Shown here: positions 6,804-13,467 of the stretch, in pieces
Numbering within the stretch: the stretch's first letter is position 1
Layout: the number at the start of each line of letters is the position of its first letter
Source: Bacteroidales bacterium
GTDB lineage: Bacteria > Bacteroidota > Bacteroidia > Bacteroidales > F082
Assembly (NCBI GenBank): GCA_016285355.1
Contig: JAEEQP010000056.1
Span: 1-24,007 of the forward strand
Reading direction: 5' to 3'
Length of the DNA stretch: 24,007 bases
Position numbers and translations under genes: made by a program
The notes under the pieces: generated by a model
What the model was told of the DNA's origin: nothing
The model's input: the letters and a program-made list of their open reading frames with translations, nothing else
Databases searched by the model: none

Positions 6804-7991
6804 CTAATTTTCGATCCACGAATTGCTCAGTTGTTCAAACAGATATGGAATGTGAGCATAGGTGTCATCTTTAAGCCCCAGCCGCACCATAATCAGATTC
6901 TTGTACGGATTCACATAGAGTACCTGACCGCGGATGCCCATAGCATAATAGCCAGGAAACTCAGGCTTGTCGGCCCCAATACAACTAGTGTTGTACCAGC
7001 AGAAATGGTAACCCTCATTATCCTGCGAATACGCTGTCGATTGCTCAATCCACGACTCACTAACAATTCTCTTCCCATCCCATACACCACGGTTCAAATA
7101 CAAACGGCCGATTTTGGCAAGATCCCGCATCGTCAAAGCAAGCCCTCCAAAAGCGTGTGCCGTGTGGTGCTTCTTGCTGTCATAATTCATGTAGGCAGGT
7201 GACTCCATTCCCAGAGGAATCCAAATCTTTTCGCCAAGGTACTCGGCATAACTCCTCCCAACCGCTCTCTCTATAATGATACCAAGTACTTCGCTTGTCA
7301 TACTATCGTAATTATACTCAGTGCCTGGTTCACATCTGAATTTCAATTTCCCAATCTGCGCTGGAATGTTACGCCCATAGTTCAGTTTGGCCATCATGTT
7401 TAGGCGCTTGATATCTTTTATCTTTAGTCTTAGCGAATAGGTGTCATCGAAGTCTAGACCACTCTGCATATCCAACAGATGACGGATTGTCAGTTTTTGC
7501 CACATCGGGTCTTTCTTCCTCAGTTCGGGAAGGTAATCAGTCACAGGATCATCGATGCTCTTAATATATCCTTCGTCCACTGCAATGCCGCAAAGCAAGG
7601 ATGTGACCGACTTGGTCACAGAAAAAACGCCTGCAATCTTATCGGGAGCAATGTCTCCCGTACATTTCTCATAAACGATGTTGTCATTATGGATGATTAG
7701 AATGCCCTGCGTCTCCGTCTTGGGACCAATGGCTTCCCACATTGTACAGTTCGAATACATCCGACCCTGATTAAAGAAATGCAAAGTGTCAATCCAATCA
7801 GCCTGCTTGGTCGCACGGCAGAAAGTAAATGTATCAGAACGATTGACGATGGTATCCTTTAGCTGCTTCTCGTAACTGAAACTCGTCGGCCCATAAGCCC
7901 CATCAGCCAAATAGCCCCGTACAATCGAGCAGGATGTAAATAATAATGAGAGAGCCGAATAAAGGATAATTGATGTCTTGTGTTTTTTCAT
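6804..7991 (-). CDS. Serine hydrolase lipoprotein, beta-lactamase/DD-peptidase (class C) family
   Basis: 395 aa from the ATG at 7989-7991. The first 21 residues are a lipoprotein signal (MKKHKTSIIL..., lipobox LFTSC, lipidated Cys21); an upstream in-frame ATG at 8018 would bury it. The catalytic SxxK is SVTK at residues 124-127 in VFSVTKSVTSLL. The second motif is YNYDS near 226-230. GGLALTMRDLAKIGRLYLN and the late MGIRGQVLYVNPYKNLIM are standard family segments that complete the active site. Members hydrolyse D-Ala peptides, esters or amides in the periplasm; true beta-lactamase activity is not implied. The gene is divergent from the LuxR-type regulator at 8201. Its 3' end abuts the receptor remnant, so it may have replaced that locus. 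Confidence 0.9.
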   Translation of the reverse strand: MKKHKTSIILYSALSLLFTSCSIVRGYLADGAYGPTSFSYEKQLKDTIVNRSDTFTFCRATKQADWIDTLHFFNQGRMYSNCTMWEAIGPKTETQGILIIHNDNIVYEKCTGDIAPDKIAGVFSVTKSVTSLLCGIAVDEGYIKSIDDPVTDYLPELRKKDPMWQKLTIRHLLDMQSGLDFDDTYSLRLKIKDIKRLNMMAKLNYGRNIPAQIGKLKFRCEPGTEYNYDSMTSEVLGIIIERAVGRSYAEYLGEKIWIPLGMESPAYMNYDSKKHHTAHAFGGLALTMRDLAKIGRLYLNRGVWDGKRIVSESWIEQSTAYSQDNEGYHFCWYNTSCIGADKPEFPGYYAMGIRGQVLYVNPYKNLIMVRLGLKDDTYAHIPYLFEQLSNSWIEN

Positions 7992-8101
7992 CGCATCAGA
8001 GATTTGGTTGTTGAACATGAGTACTACGGATTTCTTTCGAAAAAGTTACAGTCTCGGTTTTTCTTGGTGCAAAAGAAGAGAATCGCCACGACAGCACCGC
8101 T

Positions 8102-8154
8102 ACCCAAATGGGTGAAAGAAGTTTGCCAAAGCAAAGAATTACCCATTGGGGTAA
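8102..8154. promoter_or_regulatory. Two related dyads between hydrolase and LuxR-type gene
   Basis: ACCCAAATGGGT (8102-8113, arms ACCCA/TGGGT) and ACCCATTGGGGT (8141-8152, embedded in a 6-bp-arm dyad TTACCC/GGGTAA at 8139-8154) share 9 of 12 positions, 39 bases apart. The second overlaps the expected -33 region of the promoter at 8172. They are candidate binding sites for the LuxR-type protein or another dimeric regulator. The rest of the 209-base intergenic region shows no other feature. Confidence 0.45.
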
Positions 8155-8171
8155 GGGAATTACTAATTTTG

Positions 8172-8179
8172 TACTTTTG
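8172..8179 (+). promoter_or_regulatory. -7 promoter box for the LuxR-type regulator
   Basis: TACTTTTG matches TAnnTTTG, 21 bases before the ATG at 8201. Its position rules out the longer open frame that begins at 8108. Confidence 0.65.
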
Positions 8180-8200
8180 CAAGGCAAAACAAAGCAGAGA

Positions 8201-8956
8201 ATGATTCAAAAAGAGGATTTTTTCATCGAGGCAAACCGTGTGGAAGGCATCACAGAGGAAGATTACTTACGGGCGAAACCTTATATCGAGACAGCACAGG
8301 CATTCGCGCAGACCACATACCGAAGCATCTACATCATTGATTATTTCAAGAAGGATTTTCTGTATGTATCTGACAATCCGATTTTTCTGTGTGGTCGCAC
8401 TGCTGAAGAAGTGAAGGCGATGGGCTATGGCTTTTATATGAGCAATGTACCCCAAGCGGAACTGCCTATGCTGACAGAATTGAACCGCGCTGGTTTTTCA
8501 GCCTTTAATGCCACACCTCGTGAGGACAAAATGCGGTGCCTGATGTCGTATGATTTCCATATCCTTTCCAACAAAAAGAAATTACTTGTCAACCACAAGA
8601 TTACACCGCTAATGCTAAATGAATTGGGACAGGTATGGCTTGCACTTTGTACAGTGTCTCTCTCCTCGCACAAGGAGGCTGGACATATTGAATTCCGTCA
8701 GATGGGAACGAGTCAGCATCAGGTCTATTCTTTGACCGAGCACCAATGGATTCCACAAGAGGAAATCAAGTTGAAGCCAGAGGAAAAGGAAGTTTTAGTG
8801 CTTTCGGCGCGAGGCTACACGATGAAGGAAATCGCCGACAAGGTCTGCAAGTCCATTGACACGGTGAAGTTTTATCGCAAGCAAGTATTTGAGAAATTGG
8901 AAGTCGGAAACATCACCGAAGCTTTGGCATTTGCCACAAATTATGGGCTGATATGA
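8201..8956 (+). CDS. LuxR-type transcriptional regulator with N-terminal PAS-like domain
   Basis: 251 aa from the ATG at 8201. Residues about 30-160 resemble a PAS fold (SIYIIDYFKKDFLYVSDNPIFL, then a beta-rich half). The C-terminal 65 residues are a LuxR/NarL helix-turn-helix: LKPEEKEVLVLSARGYTMKE, IADKVCKSIDTVKFYRKQVF, EKLEVGNITEALAFA, with the hallmark L-T/S-x-x-E-x-x-V-L and T-V-K-x-Y/H-R positions. There is no receiver domain with a phosphorylated Asp, so input is likely a ligand or protein contact. Such stand-alone PAS-LuxR regulators are common in Bacteroidales and their signals are mostly unknown. The divergent hydrolase gene and the paired dyads between them are a reasonable guess for its target (inference). 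The start is fixed by the promoter box at 8172. Confidence 0.88.
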   Translation: MIQKEDFFIEANRVEGITEEDYLRAKPYIETAQAFAQTTYRSIYIIDYFKKDFLYVSDNPIFLCGRTAEEVKAMGYGFYMSNVPQAELPMLTELNRAGFSAFNATPREDKMRCLMSYDFHILSNKKKLLVNHKITPLMLNELGQVWLALCTVSLSSHKEAGHIEFRQMGTSQHQVYSLTEHQWIPQEEIKLKPEEKEVLVLSARGYTMKEIADKVCKSIDTVKFYRKQVFEKLEVGNITEALAFATNYGLI

Positions 8957-9078
8957 GGAATCAAGCAAGGATTCTTTGAGGTTTAAAGGTTCATCAAACT
9001 CAATCAAAATATTGGTAACACGATTTATCGAATCTCAAAAAGAAGACTTTTTCTTTAATTTTTTATCAATAATACTAA

Positions 9079-9115
9079 AATATTCGTACTTTTGCGCAAA
9101 AAATAAAGAATATTC
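9079..9115 (+). promoter_or_regulatory. Promoter of the AbiE operon with flanking AATATTC repeats
   Basis: TACTTTTG at 9087-9094 matches TAnnTTTG, 23 bases before the antitoxin ATG. AATATTC occurs at 9079-9085 and at 9109-9115, 30 bases apart. The second copy lies in the perfect palindrome GAATATTC (9108-9115), so the pair bracket the box and the likely start site. AbiEi proteins are known to repress their own operon by binding paired repeats in the promoter, so these are operator candidates. Confidence 0.5.
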
Positions 9116-9117
9116 CG

Positions 9118-9882
9118 ATGAAGGACTATCTGCGTAAACTGCATAGTATGAAGCTGTTCTCGTTGAAGGATGTGGCAGCACTTACTGGCAATGAAAACAC
9201 CGCCAAATCGTTATTAGCATCAGGGTTGCGCAACGGAACGCTATGCCGCATCAAACCCAACCTTTATGCTGTAACCGACTTGGCAACAGGGCTATGTGCG
9301 GTCAACAAATACGAAATAGCGTCAAACATTTCCGATACGGCGTGTGTGGCCTACCATTCCGCAATGGAGTATCACGGCTTGGGACATCAACTGTTCAATG
9401 AAATGTCCGTCATTTCTGCTTCAACCTTCCGAACCTTTGAGTTTGAAGGCATCACCTATATCCGCCGTCAACCGAAGATAACAGAAGGCGTGACGGTGCC
9501 CGTGATGAACACGAAAATTAAGGTGACCGACTTGGAATGCACCGTCATCGATTGCATCGACCGTATCAAATATGCAGGAGGATTAGAGGAATTGCTCAAT
9601 AATTTCACAAGCGTCACATATATTGACGAAATCAAATTGAAAACCTATTTAGATGCCTATGGGAAGGCCTCGCTATATCAGAAAGCGGGTTTTCTGTTAT
9701 CCATGTATAAAAAGCAATGGCGGTTATCTGCTGGCTTTTTTCGCCATTGCAAGGCCCACATCGGCCAAAGCACCCGTTATCTGACCGATGCCGCCGACAA
9801 TTCGGCATACGATTCGGAATGGCGGCTTTGTGTACCCGAGAATATGTCAAACTTAATGGAACAAGGAGGAATATATGTTTAG
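9118..9882 (+). CDS. abiEi: AbiEi-type antitoxin (type IV toxin-antitoxin system)
   Basis: 254 aa. Residues 1-52 form the winged-helix N-terminus typical of AbiEi antitoxins: LRKLHSMKLFSLKDVAALTG, then SGLRNGTLCRIKPNLYAV, with the R-x-x-x-x-Y strand of the wing. The rest is the AbiEi C-terminal domain, including CVAYHSAMEYHGLG (conserved hydrophobic-Tyr-His-x-A), TDLECTVIDCIDR and GLEELL. In known AbiE systems the antitoxin does not bind the toxin; it opposes its effect and represses the operon through the winged helix. The gene overlaps the toxin gene by 8 bases in another frame, which fits coupled translation. Length and domain order are normal and the system looks intact. Confidence 0.9.
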   Translation: MKDYLRKLHSMKLFSLKDVAALTGNENTAKSLLASGLRNGTLCRIKPNLYAVTDLATGLCAVNKYEIASNISDTACVAYHSAMEYHGLGHQLFNEMSVISASTFRTFEFEGITYIRRQPKITEGVTVPVMNTKIKVTDLECTVIDCIDRIKYAGGLEELLNNFTSVTYIDEIKLKTYLDAYGKASLYQKAGFLLSMYKKQWRLSAGFFRHCKAHIGQSTRYLTDAADNSAYDSEWRLCVPENMSNLMEQGGIYV

Positions 9883-10819
9883 CCGTAACGACATCGATAA
9901 TCTAGCAACCGAGCTTAACTTCATCCGCGACAACATGGAAAAGGTAGTGCGGCTGTGTATGATATTGGAATACATCAATACGGATCCGATGCTTTCCAAG
10001 CAACTGGTACTCAAAGGAGGTACGGCCATCAATCTGTTAGTGATGCCGCTCCCTAGGCTTTCTGTTGACATCGACCTGGATTTCACGGAGAACTGCGACA
10101 GCCCCGCCATGCTTCGCTATCGAAAAGTCATTACAGAGAAGCTGCAAGCCTACATGTATGCCAACGGCTATCGATTGGCACCAAGCAGCAAACATCCGTT
10201 CTCCGTTGATTCGTGGGTGTGTCAATACACCAATGTCATCGGCAATCTCGACAACATCAAGGTTGAAATCAACTACTCGATGCGTTGCCATTTGCTGCCG
10301 ACAGAAATCCAGCCTATCAAGTTGCGCGGTTTCGAAAGTGTAAATGTGAGAACATTAGCACTAGTTGAATTGTACGCTTCCAAGGTAAAGGCATTGTTGG
10401 AAAGAGGAGCCGCCCGCGACCTTTTCGATGTTCACAATATGATCCGTCATCAGGTCATCGGTGAAGAGCAAAAGCCCATGCTGCGTAAAGGCGTGGTGTT
10501 TTATAGTGTTGCTGGCGGTAATGCCAAGCCGACTGCGACATATTCGCTTCAGCCCATTGAACGCTTGCAGTTCAAGCAAATTCGCGCTACATTATTGCCT
10601 GTATTGAAGAAAGGGACTTTCTACAATTTGGAATCAGTGAAGCAAGAAGTATGTGGCTATCTTGAAGACTTGATGCAACTATCCGATAATGAAAGGCTTT
10701 TCATAGAGCGGTTTGCCAACAATGAATACCAGCCAGAATTGCTCTTTGAGGATAAAGAAATCGTTGAGCGAGTCGCAAAGCACCCCATGGCTTTATGGAA
10801 GATACAGAATTCTCACTAA
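9875..10819 (+). CDS. abiEii: AbiEii-type nucleotidyltransferase toxin
   Basis: 314 aa, normal length. The nucleotidyltransferase signature is complete: LKGGTAINLL (GG-S/T) followed at the expected distance by RLSVDIDLDF with the DxD metal ligands. Later comes the ASKVKALLERGAARDLFDVH block with the conserved Lys and the final Asp of AbiEii/AbiGii toxins (PF08843). Such toxins transfer nucleotides to tRNA or other RNA targets, halting growth. Most known members act as phage defence or plasmid/island stabilisation. The target of this one is not readable. It is the second gene of the pair. Its stop codon shares three bases with the convergent stop of the gene at 10816, leaving no space for a terminator. 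Confidence 0.92.
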   Translation: MFSRNDIDNLATELNFIRDNMEKVVRLCMILEYINTDPMLSKQLVLKGGTAINLLVMPLPRLSVDIDLDFTENCDSPAMLRYRKVITEKLQAYMYANGYRLAPSSKHPFSVDSWVCQYTNVIGNLDNIKVEINYSMRCHLLPTEIQPIKLRGFESVNVRTLALVELYASKVKALLERGAARDLFDVHNMIRHQVIGEEQKPMLRKGVVFYSVAGGNAKPTATYSLQPIERLQFKQIRATLLPVLKKGTFYNLESVKQEVCGYLEDLMQLSDNERLFIERFANNEYQPELLFEDKEIVERVAKHPMALWKIQNSH

Positions 10820-11223
10820 TTAATCCCATATCCAACCTCACCTCGCATACTCCGAATATCCTGAATATTACCAATAATACTGATAAGCCCAAGGGTGACC
10901 AGAAGTGAAAGTGCCGTGGCAGTAATAATTCGTGAGTTGGCGGCAAGCCAAGAAAGCCAGCCTGTTTGCACGCGGAAGGTGAACAGAGGAACAGCAGCAG
11001 GCGTGGAAAGCACAAACGCTATGGTGACCGCACCGCTGATGATGCCCACGACAAAGGCCACCACCAAGGCCATCTTGTAGCGACGAATCGTGGCCTCTTG
11101 GTGCTGTTTGATGTACTCCACGGCATCCAAACGCTTGTTGAGCGAGGCCATAAAGGCTTCGTTGTCATCGAATTGAGGTTTCTGTGCGAGGAAAAGATCC
11201 TCAAGGGCTTTGTCTTTGTTCAT
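10816..11223 (-). CDS. Two-helix membrane protein paired with an ECF sigma factor, putative anti-sigma
   Basis: 135 aa. A charged cytoplasmic head (residues 1-50, LEDLFLAQKPQFDDNEAFMA, then LNKRLDAVEYIKQHQEATIRR) is followed by hydrophobic helices at about 51-72 and 98-117. The D-x-x-x-F-M-x-x-L-x-x-R-L motif in the head is typical of short Bacteroidetes proteins encoded after sigma genes. The start ATG overlaps the sigma stop by four bases (ATGA), indicating coupled synthesis as in sigma/anti-sigma pairs. Its role is inferred from this position. The 3' end overlaps the convergent AbiEii stop. No enzyme motif is present. Confidence 0.85.
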   Translation of the reverse strand: MNKDKALEDLFLAQKPQFDDNEAFMASLNKRLDAVEYIKQHQEATIRRYKMALVVAFVVGIISGAVTIAFVLSTPAAVPLFTFRVQTGWLSWLAANSRIITATALSLLVTLGLISIIGNIQDIRSMRGEVGYGIN

Positions 11224-11696
11224 AGCTTCAGTTTTTCTTTCAGTTGGTCACGTCCCCGTGAGAGTTGTTTCTTTACGGCATCTTCCGATGCCTCGGTAAT
11301 GGCAGCTATCTCCTTGATATTGTATCCGTTGAGATAGAACAATGTGATGGCTGAGCGTTCTTTGGGCGGCAGAGTGCGCAAAGCCAAATAAAGGTCTTGG
11401 TGTTCAAAGGAAGCGTCGGCGGCATTGTTGCTGATGAGTGTTCGGGCTTCGTCGATGCTTTCCGTTGTGCGGCAACTCGCCTTGTGGTTAAGGAAAGTGT
11501 TGTGTGCAATCTTGAAGAGCCACGAGCGGAACCGCCCCTTTTCTTGGTAACCCGCCGACGAGAGGTAAGCCTTGACCAAAGCATCTTGCGCGATGTCGTC
11601 GGCCTCGTCCTTGTTGCCACAACAGAGGTAGAGCAAGAAGCTTCTCAGTGCCTCCTGCTCACGCTCCACAAGTTCTATGAATCCTTCGCGTGTCAC
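11220..11696 (-). CDS. ECF-type RNA polymerase sigma factor (GTG start)
   Basis: 158 aa. Region 2: LCCGNKDEADDIAQDALVKA (region 2.2 signature D-x-A-Q-D/E) and KGRFRSWLFKIAHNTFLNHK (2.3/2.4 helices, with the RSWLFKIA core). Region 4: LPPKERSAITLFYLNGYNIK, then the helix-turn-helix EIAAITEASEDAVKKQLSRG. The start is GTG at 11694-11696, three bases after the stop of the upstream DUF6249-like gene. A Shine-Dalgarno-like AGGAA lies six bases before it, which supports the choice and is notable because Bacteroidota seldom rely on such sites. It is the middle gene of a three-gene operon. Confidence 0.93.
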   Translation of the reverse strand: MTREGFIELVEREQEALRSFLLYLCCGNKDEADDIAQDALVKAYLSSAGYQEKGRFRSWLFKIAHNTFLNHKASCRTTESIDEARTLISNNAADASFEHQDLYLALRTLPPKERSAITLFYLNGYNIKEIAAITEASEDAVKKQLSRGRDQLKEKLKL

Positions 11697-11699
11697 GGA

Positions 11700-12152
11700 T
11701 TATTCCTGCTTGGTCAGGTTGTTTTGCTCCGCTTCAAGTTCCTTAGCGAGCATCTTTTTGCCTACACCGTAATTGATGATGAAAGCCGCACCGATAGCCA
11801 GCAAAATCAAGCCGAAGCTGATGGCGGTCAGGAAATCGTCCTCAATACCTGTTCCACTACTTTTGAGATAGATGGCAAGGATTATCAAACCAATGCCCAG
11901 CAATGATGTAATGAAGCCCCAAAGCAGTTTCGAAAGCAGTTTTTCCTTCAGCAGCTTTTGTTTGGGCGACATCTTTTTGAGTAGTTCTTCAATGTCCATG
12001 TCTGGATTCTTCTCGATGGCAGCTGTTACAATTTGAGTGCGTGCGTTGGTCTCGTTCATCTTTTCACGAACACCCAACCAAATGATCACGATGGGAAGAA
12101 TGCATCCGCAAAAGATGGGTACTAAGCTGAAAATAATGTCACTTGTAAACAT
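11700..12152 (-). CDS. DUF6249-like membrane protein heading a sigma operon
   Basis: 150 aa from the ATG at 12150-12152, preceded by an A-rich ribosome-binding region. An upstream in-frame ATG at 12212 is rejected because MFTSDIIFSLVPIFCGCILP is the usual N-terminus of this family, with the first helix at about 5-27. A charged cytoplasmic loop (KMNETNARTQIVTAAIEKNP, then MDIEELLKKMSPKQK) leads to two more helices at about 76-95 and 108-130, and a charged tail. Proteins of this type are often encoded next to ECF sigma factors in Bacteroidales, and the gene here ends three bases before the sigma start. The function of the family is unknown. Part of the sigma-regulatory complex is a plausible reading. 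Confidence 0.82.
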   Translation of the reverse strand: MFTSDIIFSLVPIFCGCILPIVIIWLGVREKMNETNARTQIVTAAIEKNPDMDIEELLKKMSPKQKLLKEKLLSKLLWGFITSLLGIGLIILAIYLKSSGTGIEDDFLTAISFGLILLAIGAAFIINYGVGKKMLAKELEAEQNNLTKQE

Positions 12153-12284
12153 TTTCTTTTTGTTTTTAATTGTTAGACTTCTGTTTTCTGAACCAGTTCG
12201 CCTCAATAACAAGTTCGGAGTTCAAAAGGTGACATCTAGTTTAAAAAATGTTCAAAACCAAACTGCATATTACAGTTTTCCAAT

Positions 12285-12424
12285 AGATTCCCTTGCAGGG
12301 AATGGAGTTGAGATATAGTTTATTAGGCGGCGGCATGAACAAGTTGACTATTCGTAAGCTCCACAAGCCGCCGCATGTAAAAAAACGAGCAGACTCCATT
12401 CCCTGCAAGGGAATCTCAACTTGT
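12285..12424. repeat. Nested inverted-repeat element, MITE-like
   Basis: A perfect 24-bp inverted repeat pairs 12285-12308 with 12393-12416. Each arm contains TTCCCTTGCAGGGAA, itself nearly palindromic. Inside, GCGGCGGC (12327-12334) pairs with GCCGCCGC (12367-12374). ACAAGTTGA (12339-12347) can pair with TCAACTTGT (12416-12424), an alternative to the outer stem, and GTTGAGAT (12307-12314) with ATCTCAAC (12413-12420). No transposase and no clear target duplication were found. It fills most of the 294-base gap between the minus-strand genes ending at 12447 and starting at 12152. The remaining gap sequence holds a ribosome-binding region but no convincing promoter box. Small open frames across it follow from the palindromes and are not genes. 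Confidence 0.8.
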
Positions 12425-12446
12425 CGATTATGTAAACTAAATTTAC

Positions 12447-12944
12447 TCATTTGTTTATTTTTCCTTTTGTTCTAATAAAGTGCCCTTCCTGTATGGCGGC
12501 AAAAGTAGCAAAAATGCAAACCACTGTTGCACTGTATTTTAGGTCGATGAAAGATAAAGTCAATGGAAGAACAAACAGCAACACCCCCGTGACTTTGTTC
12601 ATCACACTATGGACGGCCACAAACTGCTTTTGGATGACAAACCCCGAAACCATATTGATGACTTTGATGAGGGCGATAACACCAATCCAAACATAGAGCC
12701 AAAGCGGAATATCCATGACAGGAAGCAACTTGATTAGACAAACAACGACAAAGATAACATCTGCGACGGTATCTAATTTGGAGCCGAACGCACTGACGGT
12801 GTTTGTTTTTCTTGCTATCCAACCGTCTGCTATATCTGATAATCCAGCGGTGATATATAGCGCATAGAAAGCCACTGAAAACGTGGGGCAAAACAAGATG
12901 GCTATGCTGCACAGAATGCGGAGGCTTGTAATGATGTTAGCCAT
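12447..12944 (-). CDS. CDP-alcohol phosphatidyltransferase family membrane protein
   Basis: 165 aa, somewhat short for the family. The CDP-alcohol phosphotransferase motif is complete: D-x-x-D-G-x-x-A-R-x8-G-x-x-x-D-x-x-x-D in DIADGWIARKTNTVSAFGSK plus LDTVAD. The four Asp bind Mg2+/Mn2+ and CMP. About five or six hydrophobic helices surround it. The family moves a phosphatidyl group from CDP-diacylglycerol to an alcohol (for example PgsA, PssA). The acceptor alcohol here cannot be named; it is shorter than typical PgsA. The ATG lies one base after the stop of the small membrane protein gene upstream, so they are cotranscribed. Confidence 0.88.
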   Translation of the reverse strand: MANIITSLRILCSIAILFCPTFSVAFYALYITAGLSDIADGWIARKTNTVSAFGSKLDTVADVIFVVVCLIKLLPVMDIPLWLYVWIGVIALIKVINMVSGFVIQKQFVAVHSVMNKVTGVLLFVLPLTLSFIDLKYSATVVCIFATFAAIQEGHFIRTKGKINK

Positions 12945-12945
12945 A

Positions 12946-13347
12946 TTAGGATTTACGCAAACTCACCACAGCAGCCACGGCTTCCACCAATCCGAGCACA
13001 AAATAGATATTGCTCATAGGATTGAAGCCCCAAACCCACCATTCGAGGACAATCCAAAGCATTAGGATGATGCCGCAGGCGAGGACGGCCCAGTAAGCCA
13101 ACGGATGGTTCTTGAACAACAGAATCGCCGCCACAAACTGGGTGATGCCATTCAGAGCCAGCAACACAAAACCTGATGGGATGAAGTCCCTGAAAAAGAC
13201 ATCTGGCCAAGGCATTTTTGCTCTCAACATCTCAAGCAATGGCTCCATGCCCCACATTTGGCCCGAGGGGTCAATCCACATCATTACCGCACCGATTACC
13301 GCACCGATGCCAATGAACAGCGTCAAGAATTTCAGAAGTTTTACCAT
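12946..13347 (-). CDS. Small four-helix membrane protein, unrecognised
   Basis: 133 aa from the ATG at 13345-13347 (MVKLLKFLTL); an ATG nine codons further up is possible but less likely. Hydrophobic stretches lie at about residues 5-24, 56-77, 82-102 and 106-125, with a Trp-rich segment LWIVLEWWVWGF before the last helix. The pattern recalls DoxX-like or other small four-helix proteins, but no motif settles it. It is the first gene of a two-gene operon with the phosphatidyltransferase and may act in the same lipid step. This is only inferred from the one-base spacing. Confidence 0.75.
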   Translation of the reverse strand: MVKLLKFLTLFIGIGAVIGAVMMWIDPSGQMWGMEPLLEMLRAKMPWPDVFFRDFIPSGFVLLALNGITQFVAAILLFKNHPLAYWAVLACGIILMLWIVLEWWVWGFNPMSNIYFVLGLVEAVAAVVSLRKS

Positions 13348-13436
13348 TTTGTTTAGGACATATCTAATTATCAAGAATTATAGAATTTAAGAATTATATA
13401 TCATGTTGTTTTTCTGAATTTTACTGAATTTGAGAC

Positions 13437-13456
13437 AAAAATTGCAGGCAATTTTT
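13437..13456 (-). terminator. Hairpin after the zinc-ribbon/PNPOx gene
   Basis: AAAAATTGC (13437-13445) and GCAATTTTT (13448-13456) are inverted copies with a 2-base centre, so the practical loop is 4 bases. The T run lies on the downstream side for minus-strand transcripts, 12 bases after the stop at 13468. It is AT-rich and therefore a modest terminator candidate. Confidence 0.5.
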
Positions 13457-13467
13457 AGAAGTCCCCT

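Noticed and set aside
6783..7202. 139-codon open frame on the plus strand
   Set aside because: It lies antisense to the serine hydrolase, whose full set of family motifs is on the minus strand. Its own translation shows no domain and it has no promoter box.
8108..8200. 31-codon N-terminal extension of the LuxR-type regulator
   Set aside because: The promoter box at 8172-8179 lies within it, so it would not be transcribed from that promoter.
9037..9068. Possible terminator after the LuxR-type gene (AAAGAA...TTCTTT followed by T-rich sequence)
   Set aside because: The stem is only six A/T-rich pairs, too weak to call.
11397..11906. 169-codon open frame on the plus strand
   Set aside because: It is antisense to the sigma factor at 11220-11696 and to the end of the DUF6249-like gene, both clear on the minus strand.
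12285..12424. Integron attC site
   Set aside because: The ends do not show the RYYYAAC/GTTRRRY core sites, and no integrase or cassette array is nearby.
12241..12475. Small open frames on both strands (69 and 60 codons)
   Set aside because: They read through the palindromic arms of the repeat element and repeat the same short peptides (IPLQGM, SIPCKGI) for that reason only.
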